Below, one piece after another: positions 8,834 through 16,753 of a stretch of DNA of 64,000 bases (its first letter is position 1; each line of letters opens with the position of its first letter). The stretch is taken from positions 1,364,001 through 1,428,000 of the forward strand of contig NZ_CP079863.1 of assembly GCF_025263485.1 (NCBI RefSeq), in the 5' to 3' direction. The notes beneath the pieces are model-generated. The model had not been told where the DNA came from and searched no databases. It was given only the letters and a program-made list of their open reading frames with translations. Source of the stretch: Mycobacterium sp. SMC-2. Lineage in GTDB: Bacteria > Actinomycetota > Actinomycetes > Mycobacteriales > Mycobacteriaceae. The position numbers were made by a program, and so were the translations under genes.

Positions 8834-10039
8834 CTAAGTCAAGTCCCAGACCTGCAGCTCGGTCCCGGCCGACACCTCCACGACGTCCTCGGGGATGTCC
8901 AGCAGCGCGTTCGCCGACGCCAGCCACCGCAGGTGGTGCGAGGCCGGCGGGCCGTAACTGGTGACCGTGCCGGCGTCGCGGTCCAGCACCGCGCGGCGGA
9001 ATTGCCGCTTGCCGCGCGGCGAGGTCAACGACTCGGTGAGCACGGCGGTCCGGTGCGGGCGCTCCGGGTCGGGCAGGCCCATGGCGTTGCGCAGCGCGGG
9101 CCGGATGAACACCTCGAAGGACACCAGGGCGCTGACCGGGTTGCCGGGCAGGGTGACGATCGTCGCGCCGGCCACCCGGCCGATGCCCTGCGGCATGCCC
9201 GGCTGCATCGCTACCTTGACGAACTCGACACCCTGGTCGCCTTCGCGGCCGAAGGCGTCCTTGACCACTTCGTAGGCGCCGGCGCTGACGCCGCCGCTGG
9301 TGATGATCAAATCCGCCTCGCCGGCGAACCGGTCGATCAGCGAACTGAACTGTGCGACGTCGTCTTCGGCGGTCGCCACCCCGACCACGTCGGCGCCGGC
9401 GTCGCGCACCGCCCCCGCCAGCATCACCGAGTTGGACTCGTAGATCTGTCCCGGCCGCAGCGGTCCGCCCGGCGGCACCAGCTCCGACCCGGTCGAGATC
9501 ACCAGCACCCGCTGGCGCGGAATCACGGGCAGCTCGGCCATGCCCAGCGCCGCGGCCAGCCCGAGCACGGCCGGTGTCACAACCTGGCCGCGCCGCAGCA
9601 CGGTGGTGCCCGCGGCGACGTCCTCACCCGCGCGCCGGATGTGCGCGCCGGCCTCGCGGCGCGCGCGGATCGACACGACGTCCACGCCGCCGTCGGTGTC
9701 TTCGACCGGCACGACGGCCGTCGCCCCGGCGGGCAGCGGCGCGCCGGTCATGATGCGGTGCGCGGTGTTCGGTTGCAGCGTCAACTCGTCGGTGCGCCCG
9801 GCGGGAATGTCCTCGGCGACCTTCAGCACCACCGGGTGCTCGGGTGTGGCGCCGGAGGTGTCCTCCGCGCGCACCGCGTACCCGTCCATCGCGGAGTTGT
9901 CGAAGACGGGCAGCGCCAGCCGCGCGACGACGTCTTCGGCCAACGCCAGCCCCTGCGCCTCGGCCAGCGCCGCGGTGCCCGCCGGGCGGGCACGGATCAG
10001 TTCGGCCACGACTCGCTGATGTTCTTGTACCGACCGCAC
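8834..10039 (-). CDS. moeA2: Molybdopterin molybdenumtransferase MoeA2
   Basis: The 401-residue MoeA-family enzyme inserts molybdate into adenylated molybdopterin. Recognisable blocks are PVFDNSAMDGYAVRAED near residue 45, TGAPLPAGATAVVPVEDT, VISTGSELV, ITSGGVSAG and TLPGNPVSALVSFEVF. M. tuberculosis has two MoeA genes, and synteny with Rv0438c (405 residues) points to moeA2. It is transcribed toward the psd-pssA operon with an 80-base gap, and lies 18 bases after the SDR gene upstream, possibly co-transcribed with it. Confidence 0.93.
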   Translation of the reverse strand: MRSVQEHQRVVAELIRARPAGTAALAEAQGLALAEDVVARLALPVFDNSAMDGYAVRAEDTSGATPEHPVVLKVAEDIPAGRTDELTLQPNTAHRIMTGAPLPAGATAVVPVEDTDGGVDVVSIRARREAGAHIRRAGEDVAAGTTVLRRGQVVTPAVLGLAAALGMAELPVIPRQRVLVISTGSELVPPGGPLRPGQIYESNSVMLAGAVRDAGADVVGVATAEDDVAQFSSLIDRFAGEADLIITSGGVSAGAYEVVKDAFGREGDQGVEFVKVAMQPGMPQGIGRVAGATIVTLPGNPVSALVSFEVFIRPALRNAMGLPDPERPHRTAVLTESLTSPRGKRQFRRAVLDRDAGTVTSYGPPASHHLRWLASANALLDIPEDVVEVSAGTELQVWDLT

Positions 10040-10057
10040 CCGGCCATTATCGGCCCG

Positions 10058-11008
10058 TCAGATCCCGAAGCCGACCCCGGTGAGTTCTTCGGACACCGAC
10101 CAGAGCCGCCGCGCCAGCTCCTCGTCGTGGGATTGCGCGCTGGACTGGACGATCTTGGGGTGGCCACGCTGCTCGAGGAAGCCGTCCGGGCCGTAGTACT
10201 GCCCGCCCCGGGCGTCCGGATCGGTGGCGGCCCGCAGCGTCGGCAACGCCCCCATCGCCGGGCTCTGGAACAGCACCGGCCCGAGGACGGCCCGCAGCGG
10301 CTGAAAGCTTCGCGGCAGGTTGCGGGTCAGCTCGGTGTTGGAGCCGCCGGGGTGCGCGGCCAGCGCGACGGTATTCGCGTCCGACCGGGCGGCCAGCCGG
10401 CGCTGCAGCTCGTAGGTGAACAGCAGGTTGGCCAGCTTGGACTGGCCGTAGGCGGCGAACCGGTCGTAGCGGCGTTGCCACTGCAGGTCGTCGAAGTGGA
10501 TGTCGGCGCGCAGCCGGTGGCCGAGGCTGCTGACGGTCACCACCCGCGAGCCGCGCACGCCAAGGAGCCGGTCCAGCAGGAGCCCGGTCAACGCGAAATG
10601 GCCGAGATGGTTTGTGCCGAACTGCAATTCGAAGCCGTCTTTGGTGACCTGCTTGGGCGTGAACATGACGCCCGCGTTGTTGATCAGCAAGTCGATGCGC
10701 GGGTAGGCCGCGCGCAGCGCCGCGGCGGCCGAGCGCACCGAGTCCAGCGAGCTCAGGTCCAGCCGCTGCAGGGTGACGTCTACCTTCCGGGCCCCTTGGC
10801 CCCCGGCGGCCACGATGCGCGACAGCGCGGCGTTGCCCTTTTCCAGGTCGCGCACCGCGAGCACCACGTGGGCGCCGCGGTAGGCCAGGACGGCGGCCGT
10901 GTGAAACCCGATGCCGGTGTTGGCGCCGGTGACGACGGCGATGCGGCCGCTCTGATCCGGCACGTCGGCCGCCGACCATTTACGGGTGTCCGGGTCGTGG
11001 GATGCCAT
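10058..11008 (-). CDS. Short-chain dehydrogenase, Rv0439c ortholog
   Basis: The 316-residue SDR has TGANTGIG near residue 27, INNAGVMF and the active-site YGQSK. It has the length and position of Rv0439c. A second gene in the window (14376-15287) is a close paralog with the same architecture: DIPDQTGRVAVVTG versus DVPDQSGRIAVVTG, and near-identical FGTNHLGHFALTGLLLD segments. These are retinol-dehydrogenase-like SDRs with unknown lipid or alcohol substrate. It is divergent from the VOC gene. Confidence 0.9.
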   Translation of the reverse strand: MASHDPDTRKWSAADVPDQSGRIAVVTGANTGIGFHTAAVLAYRGAHVVLAVRDLEKGNAALSRIVAAGGQGARKVDVTLQRLDLSSLDSVRSAAAALRAAYPRIDLLINNAGVMFTPKQVTKDGFELQFGTNHLGHFALTGLLLDRLLGVRGSRVVTVSSLGHRLRADIHFDDLQWQRRYDRFAAYGQSKLANLLFTYELQRRLAARSDANTVALAAHPGGSNTELTRNLPRSFQPLRAVLGPVLFQSPAMGALPTLRAATDPDARGGQYYGPDGFLEQRGHPKIVQSSAQSHDEELARRLWSVSEELTGVGFGI

Positions 11009-11067
11009 TACCGGAAAAACATACTCATCCTGTCGGGGCGCCGCCCGTCCGACGTAGAGTCGAGAAC

Positions 11068-11547
11068 GTGATTACCGGAATGGCCCACACCGGGGTGTGC
11101 GTTCCGGATTGCGATGCGGCCGTGGCGTTCTACCGAGACGTGTTGGGCCTGCGTGTGCTCTCGCCGCCGTACGTCATGACCGGTAATGCCATTCGCGACG
11201 ACATGGGCGAGCTCGTCCCGGACCCCAGCATGAAGGCCGCCATCGTGGGATTCGAAGGCGACGGCGACCGGGTGCTCGAGGTGATCGAATACCTCGGCGT
11301 CGGGGGCACCGATCAGCGCAGCCGGGCCGCGCTCACGGACCCGGGGCTGTCGCACGTCGGGCTGATCTGTGAGGACATCGACGCCACTCGCGCGGAGCTG
11401 GAAAGCAAGGGCGTGCGATTTCTGGTCAGCGGTATCGCGGAGGTCGCGCGGGTCCGCACCACGTGGTTCGTCGACCCCTGGGGGGTGGTGTTCATCCTGG
11501 TGGAGAAGAGCCGGCCGCAGCGACCGTACTTCGCCCAATGGGCGTGA
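11068..11547 (+). CDS. VOC-family (glyoxalase/dioxygenase fold) protein
   Basis: The 159-residue protein has two beta-alpha-beta-beta-beta modules, with HTGVCVPDCDAAVAFYRDVLG at the start (cited as HTGVCVPD and FYRDVLGLRVL) and LSHVGLICEDIDA midway. His in each module and Glu in VVFILVE are plausible metal ligands. It could be a glyoxalase-like isomerase, epimerase or dioxygenase; the substrate cannot be told. The GTG at 11068 was chosen; an ATG at 11080 is possible. Its end overlaps the monooxygenase start, so the two are probably translated together. Confidence 0.8.
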   Translation: MITGMAHTGVCVPDCDAAVAFYRDVLGLRVLSPPYVMTGNAIRDDMGELVPDPSMKAAIVGFEGDGDRVLEVIEYLGVGGTDQRSRAALTDPGLSHVGLICEDIDATRAELESKGVRFLVSGIAEVARVRTTWFVDPWGVVFILVEKSRPQRPYFAQWA

Positions 11548-12980
11548 AGCCGACCGTCGGGATCATCGGCGCGGGCGCCGGCGGCATCGCCATGGGCATC
11601 CAGCTCGCCGGGGGCGGCTACGAATTCACCATCTTCGACCGTACCGACGGATTCGGCGGGACCTGGCGCCACAACACCTTTCCGGGCGCGGCATGTGACG
11701 TCCCGTCGCACCTGTACTCGTATTCCTTTGCCCCCAACCCGCGGTGGAGCAAGACCTACGCCAACCAGCCCGAGATTCTGGCCTACCTGGAGCGGGTGGC
11801 CGAAGGTTACGGTTTGGGCCCGCGCCTGCGGGCGAACAGCGCGGTGGCCGCCGTGCGCTGGTCGGACACCCGGCGCCGCTGGACGCTGACCGCCGACGAC
11901 GGCCAAGAGCACGAGTTCGACGTGGTGGTCAGTGCCGTCGGGATGCTCGACGTGCCGCACATCCCGGACATCCCCGGGGCGCGGCGGTTCCGGGGCCGCC
12001 AATTCCATTCGGCGCGTTGGGATCACAGCAAGTCGACGGCCGGGGAGCGGGTGGCGTCCATCGGCACGGGCGCCAGCGCGATCCAGTACGTGCCCGCGAT
12101 CGCGCGAGAAACCGCGCAGCTGACCGTGTTTCAGCGAACCCCGATCTGGATCGCACCCCGATTCGACTTCCCCTTCACGCCCGAGCAGCACGAGCAGTTC
12201 GAACGCGACCCGGCCACGATGCAAAAGCTGCGCGACGAGGCCTTCGACGCCTATGAGTCGGCCAGCTTCGACGTCGACGACGCCCAGACGCGGGAGGCTA
12301 CCGAGCTGGCCCGCAGTTACCTCGCGCGCAAGGTCGCCGACGCCGAGCTGCGGGCCAAGCTGACGCCGGACTACCCCGCCGGCTGCAAGCGGCCGCTGAT
12401 GTCGCGTGACTGGTATCCCACGTTCGCGCTGCCCAACGTCTCGCTGGAGACGGCCGCAATCGCCGAGCTGACCGAACGGGGAGTGCGCACCGTCGACGGG
12501 GTCGAGCACCGCGTCGACACCGTCATCTACGGCACCGGGTTCAAGGCCGCCGACTATTTGGCCAGCATCGACGTGTACGGAAGCGGGGGCCGGCGCCTCG
12601 CCGACGACTGGAGCGGCGGGGCCGAGGCGTACCTCGGCACGCTGGTGGCCGGCTACCCGAATTTCTTCACGCTGTACGGCCCCAACACGAACGGCGTCAA
12701 CTCGATCATCTACATCCACGAGGCGCAGACGACGTTCGTCCGCCACATCCTCGACGCGATGGACGCACGCGGCGCGCGCACGGTGGAGGTCACGCCCGAC
12801 GCGCAGCGCCGCTACAACGACGAGATACAGGCGGCCATGGCGGGCAAGGTATGGCTCGCGTGCGACAACTACTTCCGGCACCCCAGCGGCAAGGTGGTCA
12901 CGCAATTGCCTTACAGCGGGCGGACCTTCTTCGAGCGGACGCGCGAGCTGGCCGACGCCGACTACCGTTTCGACCGGTAG
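11538..12980 (+). CDS. Flavin monooxygenase of the Baeyer-Villiger type
   Basis: The 480-residue FAD/NADPH enzyme has an N-terminal FAD motif GAGAGGIAMG, then FGGTWRHNTFPGAACD and the Baeyer-Villiger fingerprint F-x-G-x3-H-x3-W as FRGRQFHSARWD near residue 155. A second Rossmann motif (GTGASAIQ) binds NADPH. Such enzymes oxidise ketones to esters or oxygenate heteroatoms; mycobacteria have several of the EthA type. It overlaps the VOC gene by 10 bases. M. tuberculosis has no equivalent at this locus, so it belongs to the accessory block before groEL2. Confidence 0.9.
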   Translation: MGVKPTVGIIGAGAGGIAMGIQLAGGGYEFTIFDRTDGFGGTWRHNTFPGAACDVPSHLYSYSFAPNPRWSKTYANQPEILAYLERVAEGYGLGPRLRANSAVAAVRWSDTRRRWTLTADDGQEHEFDVVVSAVGMLDVPHIPDIPGARRFRGRQFHSARWDHSKSTAGERVASIGTGASAIQYVPAIARETAQLTVFQRTPIWIAPRFDFPFTPEQHEQFERDPATMQKLRDEAFDAYESASFDVDDAQTREATELARSYLARKVADAELRAKLTPDYPAGCKRPLMSRDWYPTFALPNVSLETAAIAELTERGVRTVDGVEHRVDTVIYGTGFKAADYLASIDVYGSGGRRLADDWSGGAEAYLGTLVAGYPNFFTLYGPNTNGVNSIIYIHEAQTTFVRHILDAMDARGARTVEVTPDAQRRYNDEIQAAMAGKVWLACDNYFRHPSGKVVTQLPYSGRTFFERTRELADADYRFDR

Positions 12981-13149
12981 TTAACCGGGGGCGTCCCCTC
13001 GAGGCTGCGGCACGACCGGGCAGCCCGCGGCTCAAGCCGGGGCGCCTCGGCCGCTTGACCCGCTCCGCGGTCCTGATCGGGGCGCTGAACGCCGTCTCGA
13101 CTTTCATCCGCAACCACGCCGCGGCGCGCTTCGACCTCACGGCCGAACC

Positions 13150-13644
13150 CTACTGCACCCAATGGTTGTCGTGGCGGACGAACCACTCCCGGCGTTCGTC
13201 GTCGGTCATGTCGGCCAGCGCCGCGAAGCCCTCGAAGTAGGCCTCCCGGGGGGCGCCCGGCGCGAACAGCATCAAAATCGAGGCCGGTTCGTCGGCCTCG
13301 TTGCGGAAGCCGTGGACGCCGCCCGGCGGGACATAGAGAAAGTCGCCCTGGTGCCCGTCGGCCCACTGGGTGCCGTCGTAGAGCTTCATCGTCCCGGACA
13401 GCACGAAGAACGCCTCGGACATCGCCCGGTGGAAGTGCGGTCCGGGCCCACCCCCGGCGGCGGGTATGTCGACCCGGTACAGCCCGTAGTCGCCGTCGGT
13501 GGCCCGCTGGTTGGCCAGGTAGTGGTACTTGACGCCCCCGGTTTCGTAGTCGGGCGGTGAGCCGGCCCGCTTGAGCCAGGCGCTGACCTCCGGCTCGTCC
13601 TTGGTGTATCGGGGCGGCGGATAGGGCGGCACGACGAGGGACAT
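13150..13644 (-). CDS. Cupin-domain protein
   Basis: The 164-residue protein has both cupin motifs: PHFHRAMSEAFFVLSG (metal-binding His, His and Glu) and GDFLYVPPGGVHGFRN (third His). It is a single-domain metal-dependent cupin that could be a dioxygenase, isomerase or binding protein. Its start codon overlaps a possible start of the divergent M24 peptidase. The 169 bases between it and the monooxygenase hold no gene that can be supported. Confidence 0.85.
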   Translation of the reverse strand: MSLVVPPYPPPRYTKDEPEVSAWLKRAGSPPDYETGGVKYHYLANQRATDGDYGLYRVDIPAAGGGPGPHFHRAMSEAFFVLSGTMKLYDGTQWADGHQGDFLYVPPGGVHGFRNEADEPASILMLFAPGAPREAYFEGFAALADMTDDERREWFVRHDNHWVQ

Positions 13645-13675
13645 GCCTCCAGTGTGCGGCGATAACATCGCCAGG

Positions 13676-14404
13676 GTGGCGAGGCCCAGGGCGGAGGAAG
13701 AGGTTCGGGCGGAACGGCTGCTGGACGCCCAGGCGAAGGCGGCGCGGCTGTTCGACGAGGTCGAGCGGCGCGCCATGATTCGCCCAGGCGTCTCCGAGCG
13801 GCAGCTGTCCGACGAGATCAACCACCTCGCCGCGCGGATGTTCGGGGTGAGCCGCCACTGGCACCGGCGGATCGTGCGGGCGGGCGAGAACACGCTGCAA
13901 CCGTTCAGCGAGCGCCCACCGGATCGGGTGGTGGCCGACGGCGACATCGTCTTCCTCGATTTCGGACCGATCTTCGCGGAGTGGGAGGCGGACTTCGGCC
14001 GCACCTTCGTGCTCAGCGACGACCCCTTCAAGCTCGCCCTGCGCGACGCGCTGCCCCGGGTGTGGGAGGCCGGGCGCGAGTATTTCGACGAGCGTCCCGA
14101 CGTCACCGGGGCCGAGCTGTTCGACTTCGTCGTCGGGGTGGCGCACGCCGAGGGGTTCGACTTCGCCAGTTCCATCGCCGGTCACCTGGTCGGGGAGTTC
14201 CCGCACAAGAAGATCGCCGGGCCCGGCGCCGAGTGGTACATCACGCCCGGGTCGGACAAGCCGATGCGGCGCACGGACCCGACCGGCCGCGCCTGCCACT
14301 GGATCCTGGAGATCCATCTGGCCGATCGGGGCCGCGCCTTCGGCGGCTTCTACGAGCAGCTGCTCGACCTGCCGGTCAGCTCAGGGGGTACACCACCCCG
14401 GTGA
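13676..14404 (+). CDS. M24-family metallopeptidase (aminopeptidase P/creatinase fold)
   Basis: The roughly 242-residue protein keeps the five metal ligands of M24 enzymes: Asp in FLDFGPIF, Asp in EADFGRTF, His in AGHLVGEF, Glu in ILEIHL and Glu in GGFYEQLL. It lacks an N-terminal creatinase domain. Such enzymes cleave Xaa-Pro or related amide bonds. A GTG at 13676 (VARPRAEEEV) is preferred over the ATG at 13643, which would overlap the divergent cupin start. The last 29 bases overlap the end of the convergent SDR gene. Confidence 0.82.
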   Translation: MARPRAEEEVRAERLLDAQAKAARLFDEVERRAMIRPGVSERQLSDEINHLAARMFGVSRHWHRRIVRAGENTLQPFSERPPDRVVADGDIVFLDFGPIFAEWEADFGRTFVLSDDPFKLALRDALPRVWEAGREYFDERPDVTGAELFDFVVGVAHAEGFDFASSIAGHLVGEFPHKKIAGPGAEWYITPGSDKPMRRTDPTGRACHWILEIHLADRGRAFGGFYEQLLDLPVSSGGTPPR

Positions 14405-15287
14405 GCTTCACCGAAACCTCCCACAGCCGCCGCTGCCGTTCCGCGTCGTGGGATTTCTCGTTGGACGCCACCAGCTTCGGGTTACCGCGCAGCTCGGCGA
14501 ATCCGCCGGGACCGTAGTACTGGCCGCCGAGCACGCCGGGGTCGGTGGCGGCGCGCAGCGTCGGCAGCGCGCCGCCGGCGGCGTCCTGGAAGAGCGGGTC
14601 CAACAGGGTGGGCAGGGCGGCGAGCAGCGGGGGCACGTTGCGGGCCAGCTCGGTCCGCGAGCCACCCGGGTGGGCGGCCACGGCGATCGTCGTCCCGCGC
14701 GGGGCGAGGCGGCGCTGCAATTCGTAGGTGAACAACAGGTTGGCGAGCTTGGACTGCCCGTAGGCGCCCACCCGGCTGTAGCGGCGCTCCCACTGCAGGT
14801 CGTCGAAGTGAATGTCGGCGAAGAGGCGGTGGCCGGTGCTGCTGACCGTCACGACCCGGGATCCGGCGACCGGCAGCATGTGGTCCAGCAGCAGGCCGGT
14901 GAGGGCGAAGTGGCCGAGGTGGTTGGTGCCGAACTGCAGCTCGAAGCCGTCCTTGGTGGTCGACTTCGGTGTCCACATCACGCCCGCGTTGTTGATCAGC
15001 AGGTCGATGCGGTCGTAGTCGGACTTGAGCTGTTCGGCGCCGGCGCGGATGGACTCCAGCGACGTCAGGTCGAGCTCTTGCAGCGCCACATCGGCGTGCG
15101 GGCCCCTGGCGGTGATCCGAGCGGCGGCGTCCTTGCCCTTGTCCAGGTTGCGCACCGCCAGCACCACGCGGGCGCCGTGGTCGGCCAGCGCGGCGGCGGT
15201 CTCGTAGCCGAGGCCGGTGTTGGCCCCGGTGACGACGGCGACGCGACCGGTCTGGTCGGGAATGTCGCCTGCGGTCCATTTGCCCAT
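14376..15287 (-). CDS. Short-chain dehydrogenase, paralog of the Rv0439c-like gene
   Basis: The 303-residue SDR has TGANTGLG near residue 21, INNAGVMW and YGQSK. It is very similar to the protein encoded at 10058-11008. The start MGKWTAGDIPDQ has a good ribosome-binding site, AAGGTAAGG, but that sequence is the left end of the IS900-like element inserted just upstream. The original site (GAGGAG) now lies at the far end of the element (16745-16750), beside a palindrome that may be the operator of the TetR gene formerly divergent from this SDR. Confidence 0.9.
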   Translation of the reverse strand: MGKWTAGDIPDQTGRVAVVTGANTGLGYETAAALADHGARVVLAVRNLDKGKDAAARITARGPHADVALQELDLTSLESIRAGAEQLKSDYDRIDLLINNAGVMWTPKSTTKDGFELQFGTNHLGHFALTGLLLDHMLPVAGSRVVTVSSTGHRLFADIHFDDLQWERRYSRVGAYGQSKLANLLFTYELQRRLAPRGTTIAVAAHPGGSRTELARNVPPLLAALPTLLDPLFQDAAGGALPTLRAATDPGVLGGQYYGPGGFAELRGNPKLVASNEKSHDAERQRRLWEVSVKLTGVVYPLS

Positions 15288-15294
15288 GGTTTCC

Positions 15295-16737
15295 TTACCT
15301 TTCTTGGAGGGTGGTTGTTGCGCTCGGCCGTAGGCTTTCAACTGCCCGGGGACGTCGGGTATGGCTTTCATGGTTTTGCTGTCTTCGATGGCCGAAGGAG
15401 ATTGGCCGCCCGGGGTCCCGCGACGACTCGACCGCTAATTGAGAGATGCGATGTGATCGCTGTGTAAGGACACGCTGGCGTGGTCGTCTGCTGGGTTGAT
15501 AGAAACCGAGACGGGAACGGAGGTGGTTGTGGCACAACCTGTGTGGGCTGGTGTGGACGCCGGGAAAGCGGACCATTACGGCGTGGTCATCGACGCTGAG
15601 GGCAAGTCGTTGCTGTCGCGGCGCGTCGCTAATGACGAGGCCGCGCTGCTGGAGTTGATCGACATGGTCGCGGCGCTGGCTGATGGCGGAGAAGTCACTT
15701 GGGCGATTGACCTCAACGCCGGCGGCGCTGCATTGCTGATCACGCTGCTGATCGCTGCCCAGCAGCGGCTGCTCTACATTCCCGGCCGCACTGTTCACCA
15801 CGCCTCGGGTGGCTACCGCGGCGACGGCAAGACCGACGCCAAAGACGCTGCGGTGATTGCCGATCAGGCCCGGATGCGCCGCGACCTGCAACCGTTGCGC
15901 CCCGGCGACGACATCGCCGTCGAACTGCGCATCCTGACCAGTCGGCGCGCCGATCTGGTGGCCGATCGCACCCGCGCGATCAATCGGCTGCGCGCCCAGC
16001 TGCTGGAATACTTCCCGGCCCTGGAACGTGGCTTTGACTACAGCAAAAGCAAGGCCGCGCTGATCCTGCTCACCGGCTATCAAACCCCCGACGGGCTGCG
16101 CCGGGCCGGTGCCGCCCGGGTGGCAGCCTTTTTGCATAAACGCAAGGCCCGCAACGCCGATGCGGTCGCAACCGCCGCCATCGAGGCAGCCAACGCCCAA
16201 CACACCATCGTGCCCGGACAACAGCTTGCCGCGGGCGTGGTCGCCCGCTTGGCTAAGGAGGTGATGGCCCTCGACACCGAAATCGGCGACACCGACGCGA
16301 TGATCGAGGACCGATTTCGCCGCCACCGCCACGCCGAAATCATCCTGAGCATGCCCGGCTTCGGCGTCATCCTCGGCGCCGAGTTCCTCGCCGCCACCGG
16401 CGGCGACATGAGCGCCTTCCCCTCCGTCGACCGCCTCGCCGGCGTCTCGGGTCTGGCCCCAGTACCGCGAGATTCGGGCCGCATCAGCGGCAACCTCAAA
16501 CGCCCCCGCCGCTACGACCGGCGCCTGCTGCGCGCCTGCTACCTGTCCGCTCTGGTCAGCATCCGCACCGATCCCGCCTCGCGCACCTACTACGACCGCA
16601 AACGCGCCGAAGGGAAACGCCACACCCAAGCCGTCTTGGCCCTGGCCCGTCGCCGACTCAACGTCCTGTGGGCCATGCTGCGCGACCACGCCGTCTACCA
16701 ACCCGCAACCACTACTGCGGCGGCTTGACAACGTCAT
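15295..16737 (-). CDS. Antisense open frame resembling IS900 hed (host-expression-dependent gene)
   Basis: A 480-codon frame spans the IS900-like element on the strand opposite the transposase. IS900 is known to carry such an antisense gene, hed, thought to depend on host signals at the insertion site. Here the ATG at 16737 lies 7 bases downstream of host GAGGAG (16745-16750), the displaced ribosome-binding site of the SDR gene. The TAA stop falls inside AAGGTAAGG, the new ribosome-binding site of the SDR. No protein domain is recognisable, and long antisense frames are common in GC-rich DNA, so translation is unproven. Confidence 0.35.
   Translation of the reverse strand: MTLSSRRSSGCGLVDGVVAQHGPQDVESATGQGQDGLGVAFPFGAFAVVVGARGGIGADADQSGQVAGAQQAPVVAAGAFEVAADAARISRYWGQTRDAGEAVDGGEGAHVAAGGGEELGAEDDAEAGHAQDDFGVAVAAKSVLDHRVGVADFGVEGHHLLSQAGDHARGKLLSGHDGVLGVGCLDGGGCDRIGVAGLAFMQKGCHPGGTGPAQPVGGLIAGEQDQRGLAFAVVKATFQGREVFQQLGAQPIDRAGAIGHQIGAPTGQDAQFDGDVVAGAQRLQVAAHPGLIGNHRSVFGVGLAVAAVATRGVVNSAAGNVEQPLLGSDQQRDQQCSAAGVEVNRPSDFSAISQRRDHVDQLQQRGLVISDAPRQQRLALSVDDHAVMVRFPGVHTSPHRLCHNHLRSRLGFYQPSRRPRQRVLTQRSHRISQLAVESSRDPGRPISFGHRRQQNHESHTRRPRAVESLRPSATTTLQER
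15320..15492 (+). ncRNA. Candidate bridge RNA of the IS900-like element
   Basis: The non-coding stretch upstream of the transposase shows two guide loops. Target loop: outer stem CGGGT/GCCCG (15356-15360, 15408-15412); left guide CATGGTTT (15369-15376), identical to the left target at 15285-15292; inner hairpin GCTGTC-TTC-GATGGC; right guide GAAGGAG (15394-15400), near-complementary to the right target CTCCTC. Donor loop: stem GACGAC/GTCGTC (15422-15427, 15483-15488); ATTGAGA (15438-15444), equal to the right end at 16736-16742; hairpin GCGAT-GTG-ATCGC; GTAAGG (15464-15469), the reverse complement of the left end CCTTAC. This matches the bridge-RNA plan known for IS110 elements. RNA ends are guesses. 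Confidence 0.65.
15529..16728 (+). CDS. IS110-family transposase (IS900 type)
   Basis: The 399-residue recombinase has the N-terminal DEDD RuvC-like domain (GVDAGKADH, WAIDLNAGG, GKTDAKDAAVIADQ) and the C-terminal IS110 Tnp domain (LSMPGFGVILGAEFLA, then LAGVSGLAPVPRDSGR with the likely catalytic serine). The frame is open from TTG 15496, but GTG 15529 has the better ribosome-binding site (ACGGAGG) and gives a length like the IS900 transposase. It would act with the bridge RNA encoded just upstream. No frameshift or stop is seen, so the element may be active. Confidence 0.9.
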   Translation: MAQPVWAGVDAGKADHYGVVIDAEGKSLLSRRVANDEAALLELIDMVAALADGGEVTWAIDLNAGGAALLITLLIAAQQRLLYIPGRTVHHASGGYRGDGKTDAKDAAVIADQARMRRDLQPLRPGDDIAVELRILTSRRADLVADRTRAINRLRAQLLEYFPALERGFDYSKSKAALILLTGYQTPDGLRRAGAARVAAFLHKRKARNADAVATAAIEAANAQHTIVPGQQLAAGVVARLAKEVMALDTEIGDTDAMIEDRFRRHRHAEIILSMPGFGVILGAEFLAATGGDMSAFPSVDRLAGVSGLAPVPRDSGRISGNLKRPRRYDRRLLRACYLSALVSIRTDPASRTYYDRKRAEGKRHTQAVLALARRRLNVLWAMLRDHAVYQPATTTAAA

Positions 16738-16753
16738 TGAGAATCTCCTCGAA

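Larger units (their letters stand above)
15293..16744 (+). mobile_element. IS900-like insertion sequence (IS110 family)
   Basis: Ends were deduced by joining the flanks. CATGGTTT on the left and CTCCTC on the right reconstitute AGGAGAAACCATG on the minus strand, an ideal ribosome-binding site and start for the SDR. The deduced length is about 1452 bp; IS900 is 1451 bp. The sequence from 15432 begins CCGCTAATTGAGAGATGCGA, which matches my memory of IS900. The target fits the published IS900 consensus CATG-N4-6-CNCCTT. There are no terminal inverted repeats or clear target duplication, as usual for IS110. Boundaries are uncertain by 1-2 bases because TC occurs at both junctions. Confidence 0.85.

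Noticed and set aside
12981..13149. Possible short gene between the monooxygenase and the cupin
   Set aside because: The open stretch reads through both neighbours, has no ribosome-binding site and no recognisable domain.
15293..16744. Terminal inverted repeats or target duplication of the IS900-like element
   Set aside because: None were found at the deduced ends, as expected for IS110. Only a two-base TC is shared at the junctions.
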